Positions 46,301 through 62,732 of a DNA stretch of 64,000 nt are shown here, piece by piece. The position numbers were made by a program, and so were the translations under genes. The notes below the pieces were generated by a model that was given only the letters and a program-made list of their open reading frames with translations, searched no databases and was not told the origin of the DNA. Within the stretch, counting starts at the first letter, position 1; each line of letters opens with the position of its first letter. Source of the DNA: Sipunculus nudus (taxonomy: Eukaryota > Annelida > Sipuncula > Golfingiida > Sipunculidae). The DNA lies in assembly GCA_026874595.1 (NCBI GenBank), contig CM049306.1, positions 7,311,519 to 7,375,518 of the forward strand. The letters run 5' to 3'.

Positions 46301-47083
46301 ATTGTACAAGCTATATTTGAGCATTTTTGGGCATTAAATATCAAATATATTGCCAAACACTATCAAACACTATACATTTCTACTTATCACAGAATAATTA
46401 AATTGTGGAAATAATGCTTTAAAAACAGGAATGGAAACCTTTGAAAAACACCCCTGTGAAATGCACATTTACCAGCATCTCAGTCTCATAGTCCTTTGTA
46501 AGACTACAACATCGTGTATTACTATGAATGTAACACTTAAGTAATACTGAAGTTATTTTATGGCTTTCAACACCTGTGTTATCTGAAGTAAAAATACTAA
46601 CATTGTTTTCATATATATAACAGTTTATCAGTTTATGCCACACATATGTAGAACAAATGTAACTAAATTAATATTTTTATACAAGAAAGTACAGTATCAC
46701 TATCAGATGTTTTTTAGCATGTACTATTTTTAGGCTGAAACTTCACTGAAAAGTAAAAATTCTGGATTCATTACACTGCTTCTGTTTATTGTGATCTGCT
46801 CTACCACCGAATTATTGCTTTGCCGTGCAAACCTCTACGTTTGAAAAGTAAAGTAATGCTGGAATGATGGAACTGATACGTTTGACAACGTAATTAAATC
46901 TCAAGACAGGTCAGATCTGTCACTGGCATTCAGGTGTCAAATGCCTGAATGGTCGTGGCCCTGGCCCGGTCAAGTCTGACAAATCGCTGTACCTTCACGC
47001 TCAAAAAGTTTATATTTCTCCTAGTCATGCAGTTTTACAATACAAAGAATGCATATAAAATAAATCCTTACCTCTGTTGCCAT
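25200..47083 (-). CDS. CFAP58: Cilia- and flagella-associated protein 58, complete
   Basis: This is a long coiled-coil protein of motile cilia and sperm flagella. Loss in humans causes malformed sperm tails. Seventeen coding exons join in frame with GT..AG borders (one donor is the weaker GTTTGT) to 2646 bases: 881 residues plus TGA, against about 870 in vertebrates. The protein is almost entirely heptad-rich coiled coil. Family signatures are GDRSLEKFRMEYEKLHKALK (residues ~36-55), SAKVATALKLSQ (~85-96), KQRKIIYQLEKERDRYI (~437-453), QQNLYEAVRSDRNLYSKNL (~491-509), ISERDILGTQLVRRNDELAL (~612-631), ILARQPGPE (~768-776) and a C-terminal FTGGGF. The start at 47083 has a good context (ACAAGATGG) and a four-residue first exon, MATE, matching the vertebrate MAEE start. 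Introns host minisatellites at 29907-30835, 40919-42045 and 42229-43700, plus several mobile repeats. Confidence 0.96.
25928..26061 (-). CDS. CFAP58: CFAP58 exon 16
   Basis: It encodes residues 798-842, with SELNMYESQVNEYKYEIERL and a Lys-rich end, KKKYFMQKKKEQQ. It ends in phase 2 at GTAAGT. Confidence 0.95.
26373..26597 (-). CDS. CFAP58: CFAP58 exon 15
   Basis: It encodes residues 723-797, with YEMIQKIQTLQKRL and HILARQPGPEVAEQL. The acceptor TTTTACAG is followed by GGAAGTGACCC, a partial copy of which lies about 180 bases upstream in the intron. Confidence 0.96.
26598..26790. repeat. Short tandem repeat ending in a partial copy of the exon 15 start
   Basis: GAACATTACA..ACTGTAACAG words repeat about five times at a spacing of roughly 30. 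Then GGCAGGGTCACTTCCTGGTA (26769-26788) resembles the true exon-intron border at 26585-26600. The repeat thus begins and ends with versions of the same splice junction. Confidence 0.7.
27058..28886 (+). repeat. Family I element A with ~280-bp tandem core and 3' hairpin
   Basis: The left end is CTAGAATACGGGTAGTCGAC, followed by TTGTATCCGCC. The right end is a hairpin at 28851-28880 (GTATCCGC-AAAAC ... GTTTT-GGCGGATAC). TTGTATCCGCC and its inverse GGCGGATACAA form subterminal inverted repeats. Between them lie about five to six units of ~280 bp, marked by TCAAACGGTTCC near 27231, 27508, 27788, 28069, 28348 and 28627. Most units carry GGTGGCGCCACC. A GC-rich block (GGCGGCGGCGG) precedes the hairpin. 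It sits in the CFAP58 intron between exons 14 and 15. Confidence 0.8.
29109..29220 (-). CDS. CFAP58: CFAP58 exon 14
   Basis: It encodes residues 685-722, with REVYHLQRELLRERTRCKAL and ENPMNIHRWRKLE. It completes a split Arg codon and ends in phase 0 at GTATGT. Confidence 0.96.
29683..29906 (-). CDS. CFAP58: CFAP58 exon 13
   Basis: It encodes residues 611-685 starting VISERDILGTQLVRRNDELA, the most conserved block of the protein. Its acceptor is GTGAAG, weaker than the GTGTAG found in the upstream array copies. It ends in phase 2 before GTGAGT. Confidence 0.96.
29907..30835. repeat. 56-bp minisatellite made of the exon 13 acceptor and exon start
   Basis: About 16 copies of a 56-bp unit abut exon 13. 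On the minus strand each unit contains TATGTTTGTGTAG and then a near copy of the first 39 bases of exon 13 (GTGATCAGTGAG ... ACTCAGCTGGT). One unit is shortened and one has a 17-base internal duplication. The true exon edge is the last unit. Spliced from an upstream copy, the frame meets TGA at the next unit border. Confidence 0.92.
31075..34936 (-). repeat. Family II-type element f with ~338-bp tandem core, reverse orientation
   Basis: In plus orientation it starts ACAAGTGACCTATGGGTCAT and GACGCTCAGCTGAC. It ends in a GACGGACAGAC microsatellite and AGCTCAGATGAC..GTCAGCTGAGCT followed by an A-run. Seven core units are marked by CCACCAGTCTGCAG-type words near 32573, 32917, 33255, 33597, 33913, 34250 and 34588. 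It is the same type as c'. A family I element (31254-32556) is inserted near its left side. It is intronic in CFAP58. Confidence 0.8.
31254..32556 (+). repeat. Family I element B, nested in element f
   Basis: It starts AACTAGAATACGGGTAG and ends in a hairpin of GTATCCACAAAAC / GTTTTGGCGGGTAC type. About four ~280-bp units are marked near 31581, 31861, 32137 and 32418. Its left junction is in an A-run and the right flank resumes the core unit of f (AAATACATGTGGCTCCACCA). Confidence 0.75.
35144..35431 (-). CDS. CFAP58: CFAP58 exon 12
   Basis: The largest exon, residues 515-610, starts DEITEMKRKLKIMNHQIDQL and ends RVRQKKELDQ. It is a pure coiled coil without Pro or Gly interruptions. Phase 0 at both ends. 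Confidence 0.96.
35432..35690. repeat. Degenerate ATGATGTTA-type repeat at the exon 12 acceptor
   Basis: Irregular words of AACATCATC type fill about 260 bases directly upstream of exon 12. The true acceptor region (CTGATAACATCAAC on the plus strand) recurs as CTGATAACATCATC near 35482. Confidence 0.7.
36111..36272 (-). CDS. CFAP58: CFAP58 exon 11
   Basis: It encodes residues 461-514, with VLQHMEDVKVREMQIFDYKK and QQNLYEAVRSDRNLYSKNL. Phase 0 at both ends, donor GTACTG. Confidence 0.96.
36793..36984 (-). CDS. CFAP58: CFAP58 exon 10
   Basis: It encodes residues 397-460, with NMQKAASSTQKQLNLVKLHE and KQRKIIYQLEKERDRYINEA. Phase 0 at both ends, donor GTAAGG. Confidence 0.96.
37339..37421 (-). 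CDS. CFAP58: CFAP58 exon 9
   Basis: This 83-base exon encodes residues 369-396: ELEANKKQSEQDKKAIDELI and RERDILNK. The RERDILNK block matches vertebrate CFAP58. Confidence 0.93.
37778..37937 (-). CDS. CFAP58: CFAP58 exon 8
   Basis: It encodes residues 316-369: QKEDEINNLKQETQRLNKTR, RKLRLVEDQKAGVEQ and KISGLEK. It ends in phase 1 before GTATGC. Confidence 0.95.
38360..38497 (-). CDS. CFAP58: CFAP58 exon 7
   Basis: It encodes residues 270-315: IAYERTVKDTDILNARFQKL and NSENQTRVGELK. Phase 0 at both ends, donor GTAGGA. Confidence 0.94.
39251..39445 (-). CDS. CFAP58: CFAP58 exon 6
   Basis: It encodes residues 205-269: FSQEIQIKSNEAQRETRKKD and KLERELRQAKSELDN onward. Phase 0 at both ends, donor GTGTGT. 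Confidence 0.95.
39544..40524. mobile_element. Non-autonomous pogo/Tigger-like DNA transposon
   Basis: The ends are CAGTGAAACTCCT and AGGAGTTTCACTG, perfect 13-bp inverted repeats flanked by TA on both sides as expected for the Tc1/mariner-pogo superfamily. Internally, GCGGACAACTCAC words repeat near the left end, and CTCACTAATACGGACAATAA with GTGTCCGGCTTAGAGG lies near the right. About 980 bp with no transposase frame visible, so it is either non-autonomous or decayed. It is in the CFAP58 intron between exons 5 and 6. Confidence 0.8.
40919..42045. repeat. 44-bp minisatellite, about 25 units
   Basis: Units of 44 bp contain AACTGTTTGTTGACATTTGT and TATTAACCAGATGGAGTAAC. Most are identical, with single-base variants such as GTAAGAAC at 41573, 41793 and 41969. 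Edge units are more diverged. Unlike the neighbouring 40-bp array, no exon sequence is recognisable in the unit. Confidence 0.95.
42087..42243 (-). CDS. CFAP58: CFAP58 exon 5
   Basis: It encodes residues 152-204, with VNELLKMKEDLTKERDEQLA and EQEQEDANAKIQE. Its acceptor GTTATAG and first bases CGTGAATGAGCT form one end of the adjacent 40-bp array. The copies there read GTTACAG, a better consensus. Confidence 0.94.
42229..43700. repeat. 40-bp minisatellite made of the exon 5 acceptor, with higher-order structure
   Basis: About 36 units of 40 bp (a few of 38) contain AGCTCATTCATGCTGTAACA and ACAGTTATTATAG. On the minus strand every unit holds CTGTTACAG followed by CATGAATGAGCT, a near copy of the true acceptor and first 12 bases of exon 5. 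A run of variant units (GCTCATTTATG, GCTCATTCAAG, TTATTAAAG, two GCTCCTT) occurs at 42473 and again at 43111, showing a 638-bp higher-order repeat of 16 units. Confidence 0.93.
43894..44042 (-). CDS. CFAP58: CFAP58 exon 4
   Basis: It encodes residues 103-152: EIEKAWKMVDSAHEKEQRAR and NLSKLVEQGAGLTMGQEH. It ends in phase 2 before GTCAGT. Confidence 0.95.
44498..44713 (-). CDS. CFAP58: CFAP58 exon 3
   Basis: It encodes residues 31-102: VLQELMGDRSLEKFRMEYEK, CRELNAEIVANSAKVATALK and LSQEDQATIASLKK. Strong match to vertebrate CFAP58. The donor is the weaker GTTTGT. Confidence 0.95.
45116..45193 (-). CDS. CFAP58: CFAP58 exon 2
   Basis: It encodes residues 5-30: EKKDGAKEKASIDDSAFEAL and EKDFQE. 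SAFEALEKDFQ matches the vertebrate ESAFEEMERDFQ. Phase 0 at both ends. Confidence 0.93.
45194..47071 (-). other. CFAP58 intron 1
   Basis: About 1.9 kb, AT-rich and mostly unique-looking. I recognise no repeat family, RNA gene or coding segment in it. Confidence 0.6.
47072..47083 (-). CDS. CFAP58: CFAP58 exon 1 coding part (MATE)
   Basis: ATGGCAACAGAG precedes the donor GTAAGG. The start context ACAAGATGG has A at -3 and G at +4. It joins in phase 0 to exon 2. Only four residues, but it mirrors the vertebrate start MAEEK. Confidence 0.85.
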
Positions 47084-47408
47084 CTTGTGTGTTTGATCAG
47101 ACCCCAAAGATTACTTCAACTGTTTCCGCAAACTTCTGCCCCCCTAGTCTTAATTTGGGCCGATCTGTCTGTTCGTCTGTTTATAACCCGTTGTTATGGA
47201 CGTTGCTATGGTGGATGCGTGAAGTGCTGACGTCTGTCGACGATAGCGTTCACTAACGCACGCCCGTGTCAGGGCTTGCCTGATCTTTACTGACACCTGG
47301 CCTGCGCACTAAAAACAATATACATTGTAACTGAAAATATCCGCTTTTCATTAGCATTTATAAATTAGTAAAGAAAAAAAAATTGATCATTTTAAGTCAC
47401 CAGTTAAA
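47084..47408 (-). promoter_or_regulatory. CFAP58 upstream region with tandem X-box-like half-sites
   Basis: GTTGTTATGG at 47190-47199 and GTTGCTATGG at 47202-47211 each match the left ten positions of the RFX X-box consensus GTHNYYATRRNAAC, but not its right AAC. They lie about 110-130 bases upstream of the start codon. RFX factors are known activators of ciliary genes. The region is also relatively CG-rich (ACGTCTGTCGACGATAGCG near 47230). The regulatory role is inferred. Confidence 0.35.
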
Positions 47409-47476
47409 CTATATGGTCCATCTCTTTATTATTTACTTCAAATATTAAGTAAATAATAAAGAGATTGACCGTATAG
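47409..47476. repeat. 30-bp-arm hairpin upstream of CFAP58
   Basis: The arms at 47409-47438 and 47447-47476 pair at 28 of 30 positions, with an 8-base loop. Arm words are ATCTCTTTATTATTTACTT and AAGTAAATAATAAAGAGAT. No target duplication is evident. Confidence 0.85.
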
Positions 47477-48960
47477 TGTGAAAAACGGTATATGAAAATG
47501 TCAGATATAAATATAGTCCGCCATGTACGGACTCCATTTATCTGTGGCTTGTATTGTTTACTATATATACTTTATATACGTCAGCGCTGCAAGACTGCAG
47601 CAAATATAAATAATAATTGTAAGGAAATAACCCGGAAAAGTAACAAATTTAACCGAAATCTACTCTTTTAGCAATTTAAGCGCCTGTGTCTTAACAGCTA
47701 AAATAACAAATATAAAGCTGCTTTAGCTTTATAAGTAGTTAATGTTTTAGTTTAAGTTAGACTTGTATATCCATATTGGTTAGCAATCATTAATTGTTTG
47801 TTTTTCCTCGATACGACCAAGACAGTATATGGAAAGCGTAGCGGTAACGTATCGACGTTGCGTATCGATTCGCATCAATATATCGGTATATTGATCGATA
47901 TACAGCCTTTCAAGTTTTGGGTATGAATGGGGTGCTTTATAGTTTTTAGATATGCATGCTCAAACTTGGCGACCCAGTAATTTAGTCAATAGGCCTATTT
48001 AGATTAGGCTTAAGTGAGAAATAATTACATTTGTAGATATGTTTTGATTAAAATTTTATTTCTGAATCAATGTGTGTTTTGGAAGCTTAAGTTTTATAAA
48101 CGGTGCTATGGGTATATGAAGTCACAGCTTAATTAAAATATGTTATATACAAAATACACCAGTGAATATATGGAACAAAGCACTACAAGAATTAAACACA
48201 AAAGTTGTTTTTGAAAAAAAAACTTGTTCTGGCCTGTCATTCCTTTTGTTCTTTTACGACAAGGGAACCTTTCCATGACCACTCTCCTATTATTAAAGCA
48301 CACCCTCATTTAATGGCCAGCGAGGTTTAGTAACAATCTTGGAAATAATGTCATTTTATGGTCCTGATTATTTTTTCTCTTTTTTTTTGTTCCTGTCCCT
48401 AAGTGTGACCTGAGCTTTCATATTTTGTAACCTTCAAGATCTGGGTAAACATTTGTCACCAACCTTTAACAGGAACAGGTACATTATATTGTAAAATTTT
48501 ATACTGAATAAAATGCAACACGATATTTAAAGTTTAAGTCCACCAACATGACCAAAAGGTCTGTCCGAATTTGATTTTTTTTGTATGCCAAATGTTAATA
48601 TACTGCCAGTCTCTGGAGGGGGGGGGGGGGGGGGGGGGGTTGGGGTTGGGCGTCTTAGGAAAGAGATGGAGGGTTGCTGGTTATAGCTTCACCGTTGCTT
48701 AACGTCCTCCGTTCCGTTTACACGCCTAGAACCAACTGCCTTCCCCTCGGTTCTCTAAACTGCTTATCGGTTCCCCCGGTGGAAGAGCCCTATGTCTCTA
48801 TAGGGGTGCATGCTTACGGGCATATGGGATATCTTATAATATTAATTAGTACAGGACATTTAATGGATTAAAGGGGTTTCTGCTAGAGCGTCGAGGCAAC
48901 GGATGTTGGATTCACAGATTTCATCACTTATCTCCAACCTTACTATATAGACGAGGATTT
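47477..48960. other. Intergenic region with palindrome cluster and G-run
   Basis: Near 47836-47908 is a cluster of short palindromic CG-containing words (GTATCGACG, TATCGATTCG, TTGATCGATATA). At 48618-48639 is a run of 22 G followed by TTGGGGTTGGG. No gene is recognised. Confidence 0.5.
48618..48650. repeat. G-run with quadruplex potential
   Basis: Twenty-two consecutive G, then TTGGGGTTGGG. It fits a G-quadruplex motif in otherwise AT-rich DNA. Confidence 0.8.
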
Positions 48961-49147
48961 AGTTTTAACTAACTCAGTGATTAATATGGCAGTGACGATA
49001 CACTGATGGAAAACAGCCTATTACGAAGTCAAATATTGTATCCATATCACAAGTTCCCCTTATCAACAAAGGTGATATTGGACCATCCAAAATACAGTGA
49101 TGCTCCGTGTACATTTATTATTCAAACATTGCCAATGACATATTTGA

Positions 49148-49340
49148 ACAAGGCCTACAGGCCTAATGCGAACCTGTGCAATGAGATTACACTAGATATA
49201 ATGCTTCAATGCTGGACCATTCCTTTCAAGAACATGTGTAACATGTATATGAACAATGCAAGTACTAAACGCTTAGAACAAGAAACAATTAAACAAACAT
49301 CACTGCTGCAATTCTGGCATGGGTGCACACAACACAAAAA
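49148..49340 (+). repeat. Dispersed repeat, inverted copy of 1-190
   Basis: It matches the window's left edge in opposite orientation. Element C begins immediately at its right end, inside the A-run ACACAAAAA. The left-edge copy instead continues there as AAAAATTATTATA on the minus strand, which marks the insertion point of C. Confidence 0.7.
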
Positions 49341-50114
49341 CTAGAATATTGGTAGTCAACAAGGGACTACATGTATCCGCCAAAATCAGAGTGGGAAGGG
49401 TGAAGTGAGGCATGGATTGAGTGGCAAGGGTAAATTGAGTGAGGTGTGTTGCATAATAGCCTGGATGTCTTCAGCCGAAATGTGTATGTAGGTTGCGCCA
49501 CCTACCACAAAATCCAGGAAGCTGTCCAAGATGTATAAACATGCAAAATTTTAGGAAGATAATTCAAACCACTACTGAGATATGAGTGATTTTAGCCCAT
49601 GGCGGAGAAACAGACGGACGCTGTGCAAAATTGGTGGCAGGTGGCGCCACCAATTTTGTGTATGATTAAGAGATATGTGAGATATATACACAGGCAATAT
49701 TTCAGGGGGATACGTCAAACCAATGCTGATATATAAGCCTGAATGTCTGCAGCATATACATAAATATATAAAATGGTGGCAGGTGGCGCCACCATTTTTA
49801 GTGTATGTTATAAAGCTATCCAAGGGCTACATTTGTGCAAAATCTTTAGCCTTATCGGTCAAACGGTTCCTGAGATATGTGGGTTTATGTGTGGAAACAG
49901 ACGCACAAATGTACGCTGGGCAGGGAGGAAAGGTCAGAGGTCAACCAAAATGAGGGCGCAGCAGTTCACATGTGACTGATCATAATTCCGAATTTTAAAA
50001 AATTCTGCCCAATGGTGATGGAGGAGTTCTCCGGAAACCTATGCGGCGATGGCGGCAGCGTCTGCATCCGACTGAAAACATAGTACCCGCAAAACGCTGT
50101 TTTGGTGGATAAAA
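49341..50114 (+). repeat. Family I element C (short copy)
   Basis: It begins CTAGAATATTGGTAGTCAAC and ends in GTACCCGCAAAAC GCT GTTTTGGTGGATA, a decayed version of the family hairpin. The core has about two units, with GGTGGCGCCACC at 49640 and 49785. It includes the ACAGACGCACAAATGTACGC tract that also precedes the end of A. Confidence 0.75.
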
Positions 50115-51284
50115 TGATTGTAGCTGGCACCACCAGTCTTATATACAACAAACCCCTCCTGTGAAATAAGCAGGGACATACACTGTGCAAAAATTACTGT
50201 ATGTGGCGCCATCAGTCTTGTACACTATAAAGCTACCCGATATGTATTAACATATTTTAGGCTGATTATCAAATTCCTCTGTAGAAATAAGCAGGCGCAT
50301 ACAATGCAAAAGTCAGGTGGCACCACCCCTCTCGTAAATGAGAATACCATCAAAGATGCATAGATAGGTCAAAATATCAGTCCAATACATCAAACTTCCC
50401 AACAGTTTGATGCACTGGGCTGACAAGGCTTAGGTGAGTAAGGCAGTTGCCCCCGAGTGACCTGTGTCAAATTGCTGCCTCAAGCTACTGCACTGAGTGA
50501 ACTCTTGACCTGCACCTGGCTAGACTGAGTGAACTTTTGACCTGTACCTGGCTGCACTGAGTGAACTCTTGACCTGCTGCATAATCTGACACAGTTGGCA
50601 GTCTGCCAAAGCTATAAATAGATTCAGGCTGAATTTTGTTGCCAAATATGATGCAGTGAGCAGTCTGCCAAAGCTATAAATAGAATGCAGCTACTGCACT
50701 GAGTGAACTCTTGACCTAAACCTGGCTGCACTTCTTCCAATCCTGGCACTGTGCTAAAACTATTTATAGAGCTGACATCATCTTGGCTAATGGCCAACAT
50801 CAAGGCACTGGCAATCTGCCAATGGTAAATCAAGTGCTGGCATCTGTACACAAAAGTGGTCCCTACTTGAAATAACTTTGAAATTTATTTTCCCAATACA
50901 AAATGCTTTTCAGCTGACCTTTTATAAAAAAAGAAATCAGGAATATATGTAAAATTATTAGGGATGTATACTGAATGCAAAATTAAAATACAGATATATC
51001 TCATTGATGGCAAATTCTTGAATTAAGTTGAGTACTGATACCAATGATTTATAATCCATGTACAGTTGTCTTTATGTAGCCAAAGAGAGCTGAATATCCA
51101 TGATTGTAACATTGTCTGGTATGATGATGAACTTAAATCATAAATCAAAATTTTTTAAAAGCTTTTAAAAAAACTTTCTTGTCAATATAAACCAAAGATA
51201 ACCTGAAATATAAATGTCAAATGGCATGATGTAATAGATGCTGATTAACTGGTGCCAGGCTAGATGTAACAGCATCACACAGCT
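50115..51284. repeat. Degenerate repeats including a ~37-bp tandem tract
   Basis: To about 50400 there are remnants of family I-like units (GTGGCGCCATCAGTC, GGCACCACC). From about 50485 to 50730 GAGTGAACTCTTGACCTG words repeat at about 36-base spacing, interleaved with AGTCTGCCAAAGCTATAAAT copies. The remainder is unique AT-rich DNA. Confidence 0.55.
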
Positions 51285-52300
51285 AACATATATGGTAAAA
51301 TGACTCAATTCAATCTCCATAATTCAGCCAAAAATCATTCATGTGGAACCATTAATGACAATTCTTATAAAAATTATTGTAGGGATCATTCTTGTAAAAT
51401 ATTTAACAAACTGGCTTCAGTGGCATCAGTCGAAAAACGTTTTGCAGGTTTATAACTCATATAGGAAGATACAGCAAACTGGCTAAGTTCAGCTTCCCGT
51501 AACTCAGCCAAAAAGCACTGAACCAAAACCATTTGAACAAACTTGAATTATCGTGTGAGATTTAAGAATTTGGCCAAGTGGTTTTTGAGAAGAAGATCTT
51601 TGTAGCCACTGAGCTAAAATGGGCTGTTATGGCATATGACTAAATTCAGCTTCCCATAACTTAGCCAAAAGTCACTGAAAAAAGACCATTTGAATAAACT
51701 TCAGAAAGCACTACCCTAGGATAATTTCTGTGCGATATTAAACATTTTGGCCATATGGTTTCAGAGAAGCAGATTTTTGTAACCCTCAGTGTGATACAGG
51801 CACTGATGACCCCGTACAAAAAAGGCCGATGCAGGTGGCGCCACCAATACCTCAATTTCAGATAAAACCTATGTGACCAATGTTGGCATAAAATTTGGTG
51901 ATGATAGCTCCAGCCGTTTCTGAGATTTAAATTTTAATATGCTTTTTTGCACAGTTAACAAAGTTTAACCTCCTGTAACTTGGCCAAAAATCTCCGTACC
52001 GGAATCATTCGAACAAACTTGAGAAAGATTGTTCCAGGGATCATTTCTGTGAAATATTGGACAATTTGGCTGGACAGTTTCGGAGAAGAAGATTTTTAAA
52101 GCTTTTTTAGCTTTTTCGCTATAAAATCTAAGAAAATGCAGTTAGACAAAAAATAAACAAAATCCGATATAGTTTTTCGGATGACTGATTATTTGCAAAA
52201 ATTTTGTGATGCTAGCTCCTGCCTTTTCTAAGATAGCTATGGTTAACGTACAGACGACGCACGACGCCGCACCATCGCATAAGCTCACAGGTTCACTAAA
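51285..52300 (+). repeat. Family IV dispersed element with degenerate tandem core
   Basis: Loose units of about 180-320 bp share TAACTCAGCCAAAA and TTTGAACAAACTT. The right end is GACGACGCACGACGCCGCAC, then CGCATAAGCTCACAGGTTCA and an A-run. The plan (tandem core, ACGAC-rich tract, AGCTCAC end) parallels the other families. The left limit is uncertain. Confidence 0.5.
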
Positions 52301-54342
52301 AAACACTGACATATTTGACAGCATCTGACTGACTTATCATTCAGCAATATTTTTTGTTATTATGGTTGGATGGCAGGACGATAAAAGAGACGATTCTATT
52401 AGAAATGTTATAGGCCCTATGTCGAAGAACAAGGAAGAATTAAGAAAACAGACTTTGAATCTAAACTTTGTCATACCTTATATTTACCGTATTGTGCATC
52501 ATTTTGTGAGGGGGGTATCGCAATAAAAATCGTGTTATGAAGCTGTAAATCTTTACAGCCCTGCTGTTCAATAAAGTTGTAGAACTGCTTTATATGTCGA
52601 CTACCTGACTGGCTTGCTTTTTCGTACATCACATCTCCCCTGACTGGGCATACCCCCTCTTTAATAGCCCCCTTCTTCTGAAGCATATATTGAAACTTTG
52701 CAAGGCCAAATCAATCAAGGTCACAGATTATTGGTGGGAACAATTCGTGTTTAAAATTGAAAAAAAAATATATATGCTGTATTTAAAAAGAAATGGGGTG
52801 CACAAAAATTATATATTTCCCCGAGATTTGAACTTGAAACCAAGGCCAAGGTCCATAGTTTTCGAACAAATCCTAGATCTTGGTGGAAACAATTTTGTGT
52901 CAAATATGAGGAACAAATATGCAGTTCTTAAAAAAGTTATATAGTTTACAAAAATTCTATATTTTGGCAAATCCTGTATTTCCATAGGTTTGCCTTTAAG
53001 ATCAAGGTCAAGGTCACCAGTTTTTTAATAAGTCCTAAATCATGGTTCAGACTTGTGTCAAATTTAAGGAAAAAATATGCAGTACTTCTGCAAGTTGTGG
53101 TTAAATAAAAAACCTGTATTTGGTCAGATTTGACCTTGAAGATCAAGGTCAATAGTTTTTTGAAAAAGTCAGAAACCTTGGTTGAAAGCATTTGTATATC
53201 AAATTTGAAGGGAAAATATGCAGTCCTTCAAAGTTATGGGGTTCACCATAATCAATAAATCAGCATTTTGGCCAATTCGACCATGAATGTCAAGGTCAAG
53301 GGTTTTTAAAACTCACTCAACAACTTTCCATCTGAAATCTTTCAATTTGATTTTCAGAATAATATATCAATCCGCTTGAGAATGCTTTTCTTTTTCACCA
53401 AATATGTAAATATTCAAGGCCACAGAGAGAAAAAAGTCACACCCCAATATAACTGGACTTCATCATATAACCCGAATCTATGCATATGTAGAATATACGA
53501 GAAATCAGTTCCCCAGTTTTTTCTTATGCTAACAGTATTGTCAAGTGGCGATGATGAGAGCATTAAAAGGCACAAAAACAAGAAAAGGATTATATTTGGC
53601 ACCACCTCCCATTCAAGACAAATCTATCCAAGAATTTAGGTCAATCTGATTTTTGGACCAATCAGTGCAACTTTTTTTTAGATATTTGATTTTTTTTTGT
53701 TTTCACAAAAAATGGAACTATTCAAGGTCAGGTTCACTCTCCTCATGAAGTTTGTGACTCATTTTAGAGAGACAATCATGCCCTCACTAATATCCATGCA
53801 CATATCAAATTTGATAGTGATCCATGAAATATTTTGTGAGAAAGTAGCAGGACTGTGCTGAAATCATAGTACCCCAGACTTTCAGTCTGGGCATACAGTT
53901 AGCTTCACGTTAGTTACTTGTTTTCCAATACTGATGAATAAATTTGGAACAAAACATATTATGTTAATTAATTTTCTGAGTTGGCCAGAGCTGGTATCAT
54001 GCTGCTACTGTGCATCTGGTGGGAGATGTTGGTACAGATCTTTGCTGGATGAACCTCTCTTACGTGACAAGCACTGTATCATTGTGCCATGTGATGGTTT
54101 ACTGGATACACAGCATGTTGGTTTCATTGTAAATCTTCTCTTGCATATATTAAGAATTATACATTTTTTATCCAACACTTTGGCCTCATCAAAGTCTAAC
54201 AGCCTTGACTTTGTAACTTGAAACTTTCAGTGTCACAACATTTGTACTGTTAATACCCACAATATGCACTGATTGCTGCAACGTGCACATCATACAAACA
54301 CACATTTTCATACTGATTAAACATAGTTTGAATACAAAGTGT
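52301..54342. repeat. Degenerate tandem repeat and unassigned intergenic DNA
   Basis: Between about 52690 and 53300, roughly 150-bp units carry AAGGTCAAGGTCA-type and AAATATGCAGT words, decaying to about 53860. The flanks show no recognised gene. Confidence 0.45.
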
Positions 54343-54349
54343 GCAAAAG

Positions 54350-54355
54350 TTTATT
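54350..54355 (-). terminator. Candidate RUVBL1 poly(A) signal
   Basis: Minus-strand AATAAA in CTGAAATAAACTTTTGC lies about 590 bases past the RUVBL1 stop codon. Tentative. Confidence 0.3.
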
Positions 54356-54942
54356 TCAGTCAACCAGGAATGTTGCTAACCATCGGTACATTTTCCCAGA
54401 GGGTAAGGAACACTTCCTAACAATTGTTTGCTTCTCAGGCTTCCTCACTTGTGTAACAGACTCACACTAAGTAAATTAACATCAGTATAAAACCCCGGTG
54501 TTAACATCAGTATATCCCCCTCCCCTGACTTGGGTAATGTGCCATCATCTACTTAAATGTAGTAAATAACAGCATATTAACTCCAAGTCAATAATATTCA
54601 GATGCTTGAATGGAATGATCATAATCAGTGACACTTGTGTCTCACTACCTACACATACAATAACTGCTGCATGCATAGCTGTATTTTCAACACTGAAAAT
54701 CAGAAATACACCTATTTGGACTCGGACAATGTCTGCCAGTAGCATATGACTGAGTTTAAACAGCATATAATGAAGGGTAATAATATTTTTTGTTCTTCAA
54801 CAAGGCAGTGCACTGATGATCCAAGACATGGACAGAATATGTGACCGCCTGATGAGTGGTCTGCTTCTCCTGTCTGGAGACTCCAGATAACCTGACATAC
54901 ACATAACAAACACTTTAACACAGACAGATGATATTTTCATGT

Positions 54943-62589
<7,647 letters not shown>

Positions 62590-62732
62590 CTGTTAAAAAA
62601 TACTGGACATCTCATTTCTTTGCATATATATATATATATATATATTTTTTTTTCTTAACATATATGCAATTTTCTGAACACTTGCAAATGACCATCATAC
62701 AAAATATTTTCCAAAGCAGGATTTACTTTAGA

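Noticed and set aside
49006-49344. 112-residue open frame
   Set aside because: It lies largely in a dispersed repeat shared with 1-190, which does not preserve the frame, and has no recognisable domain.
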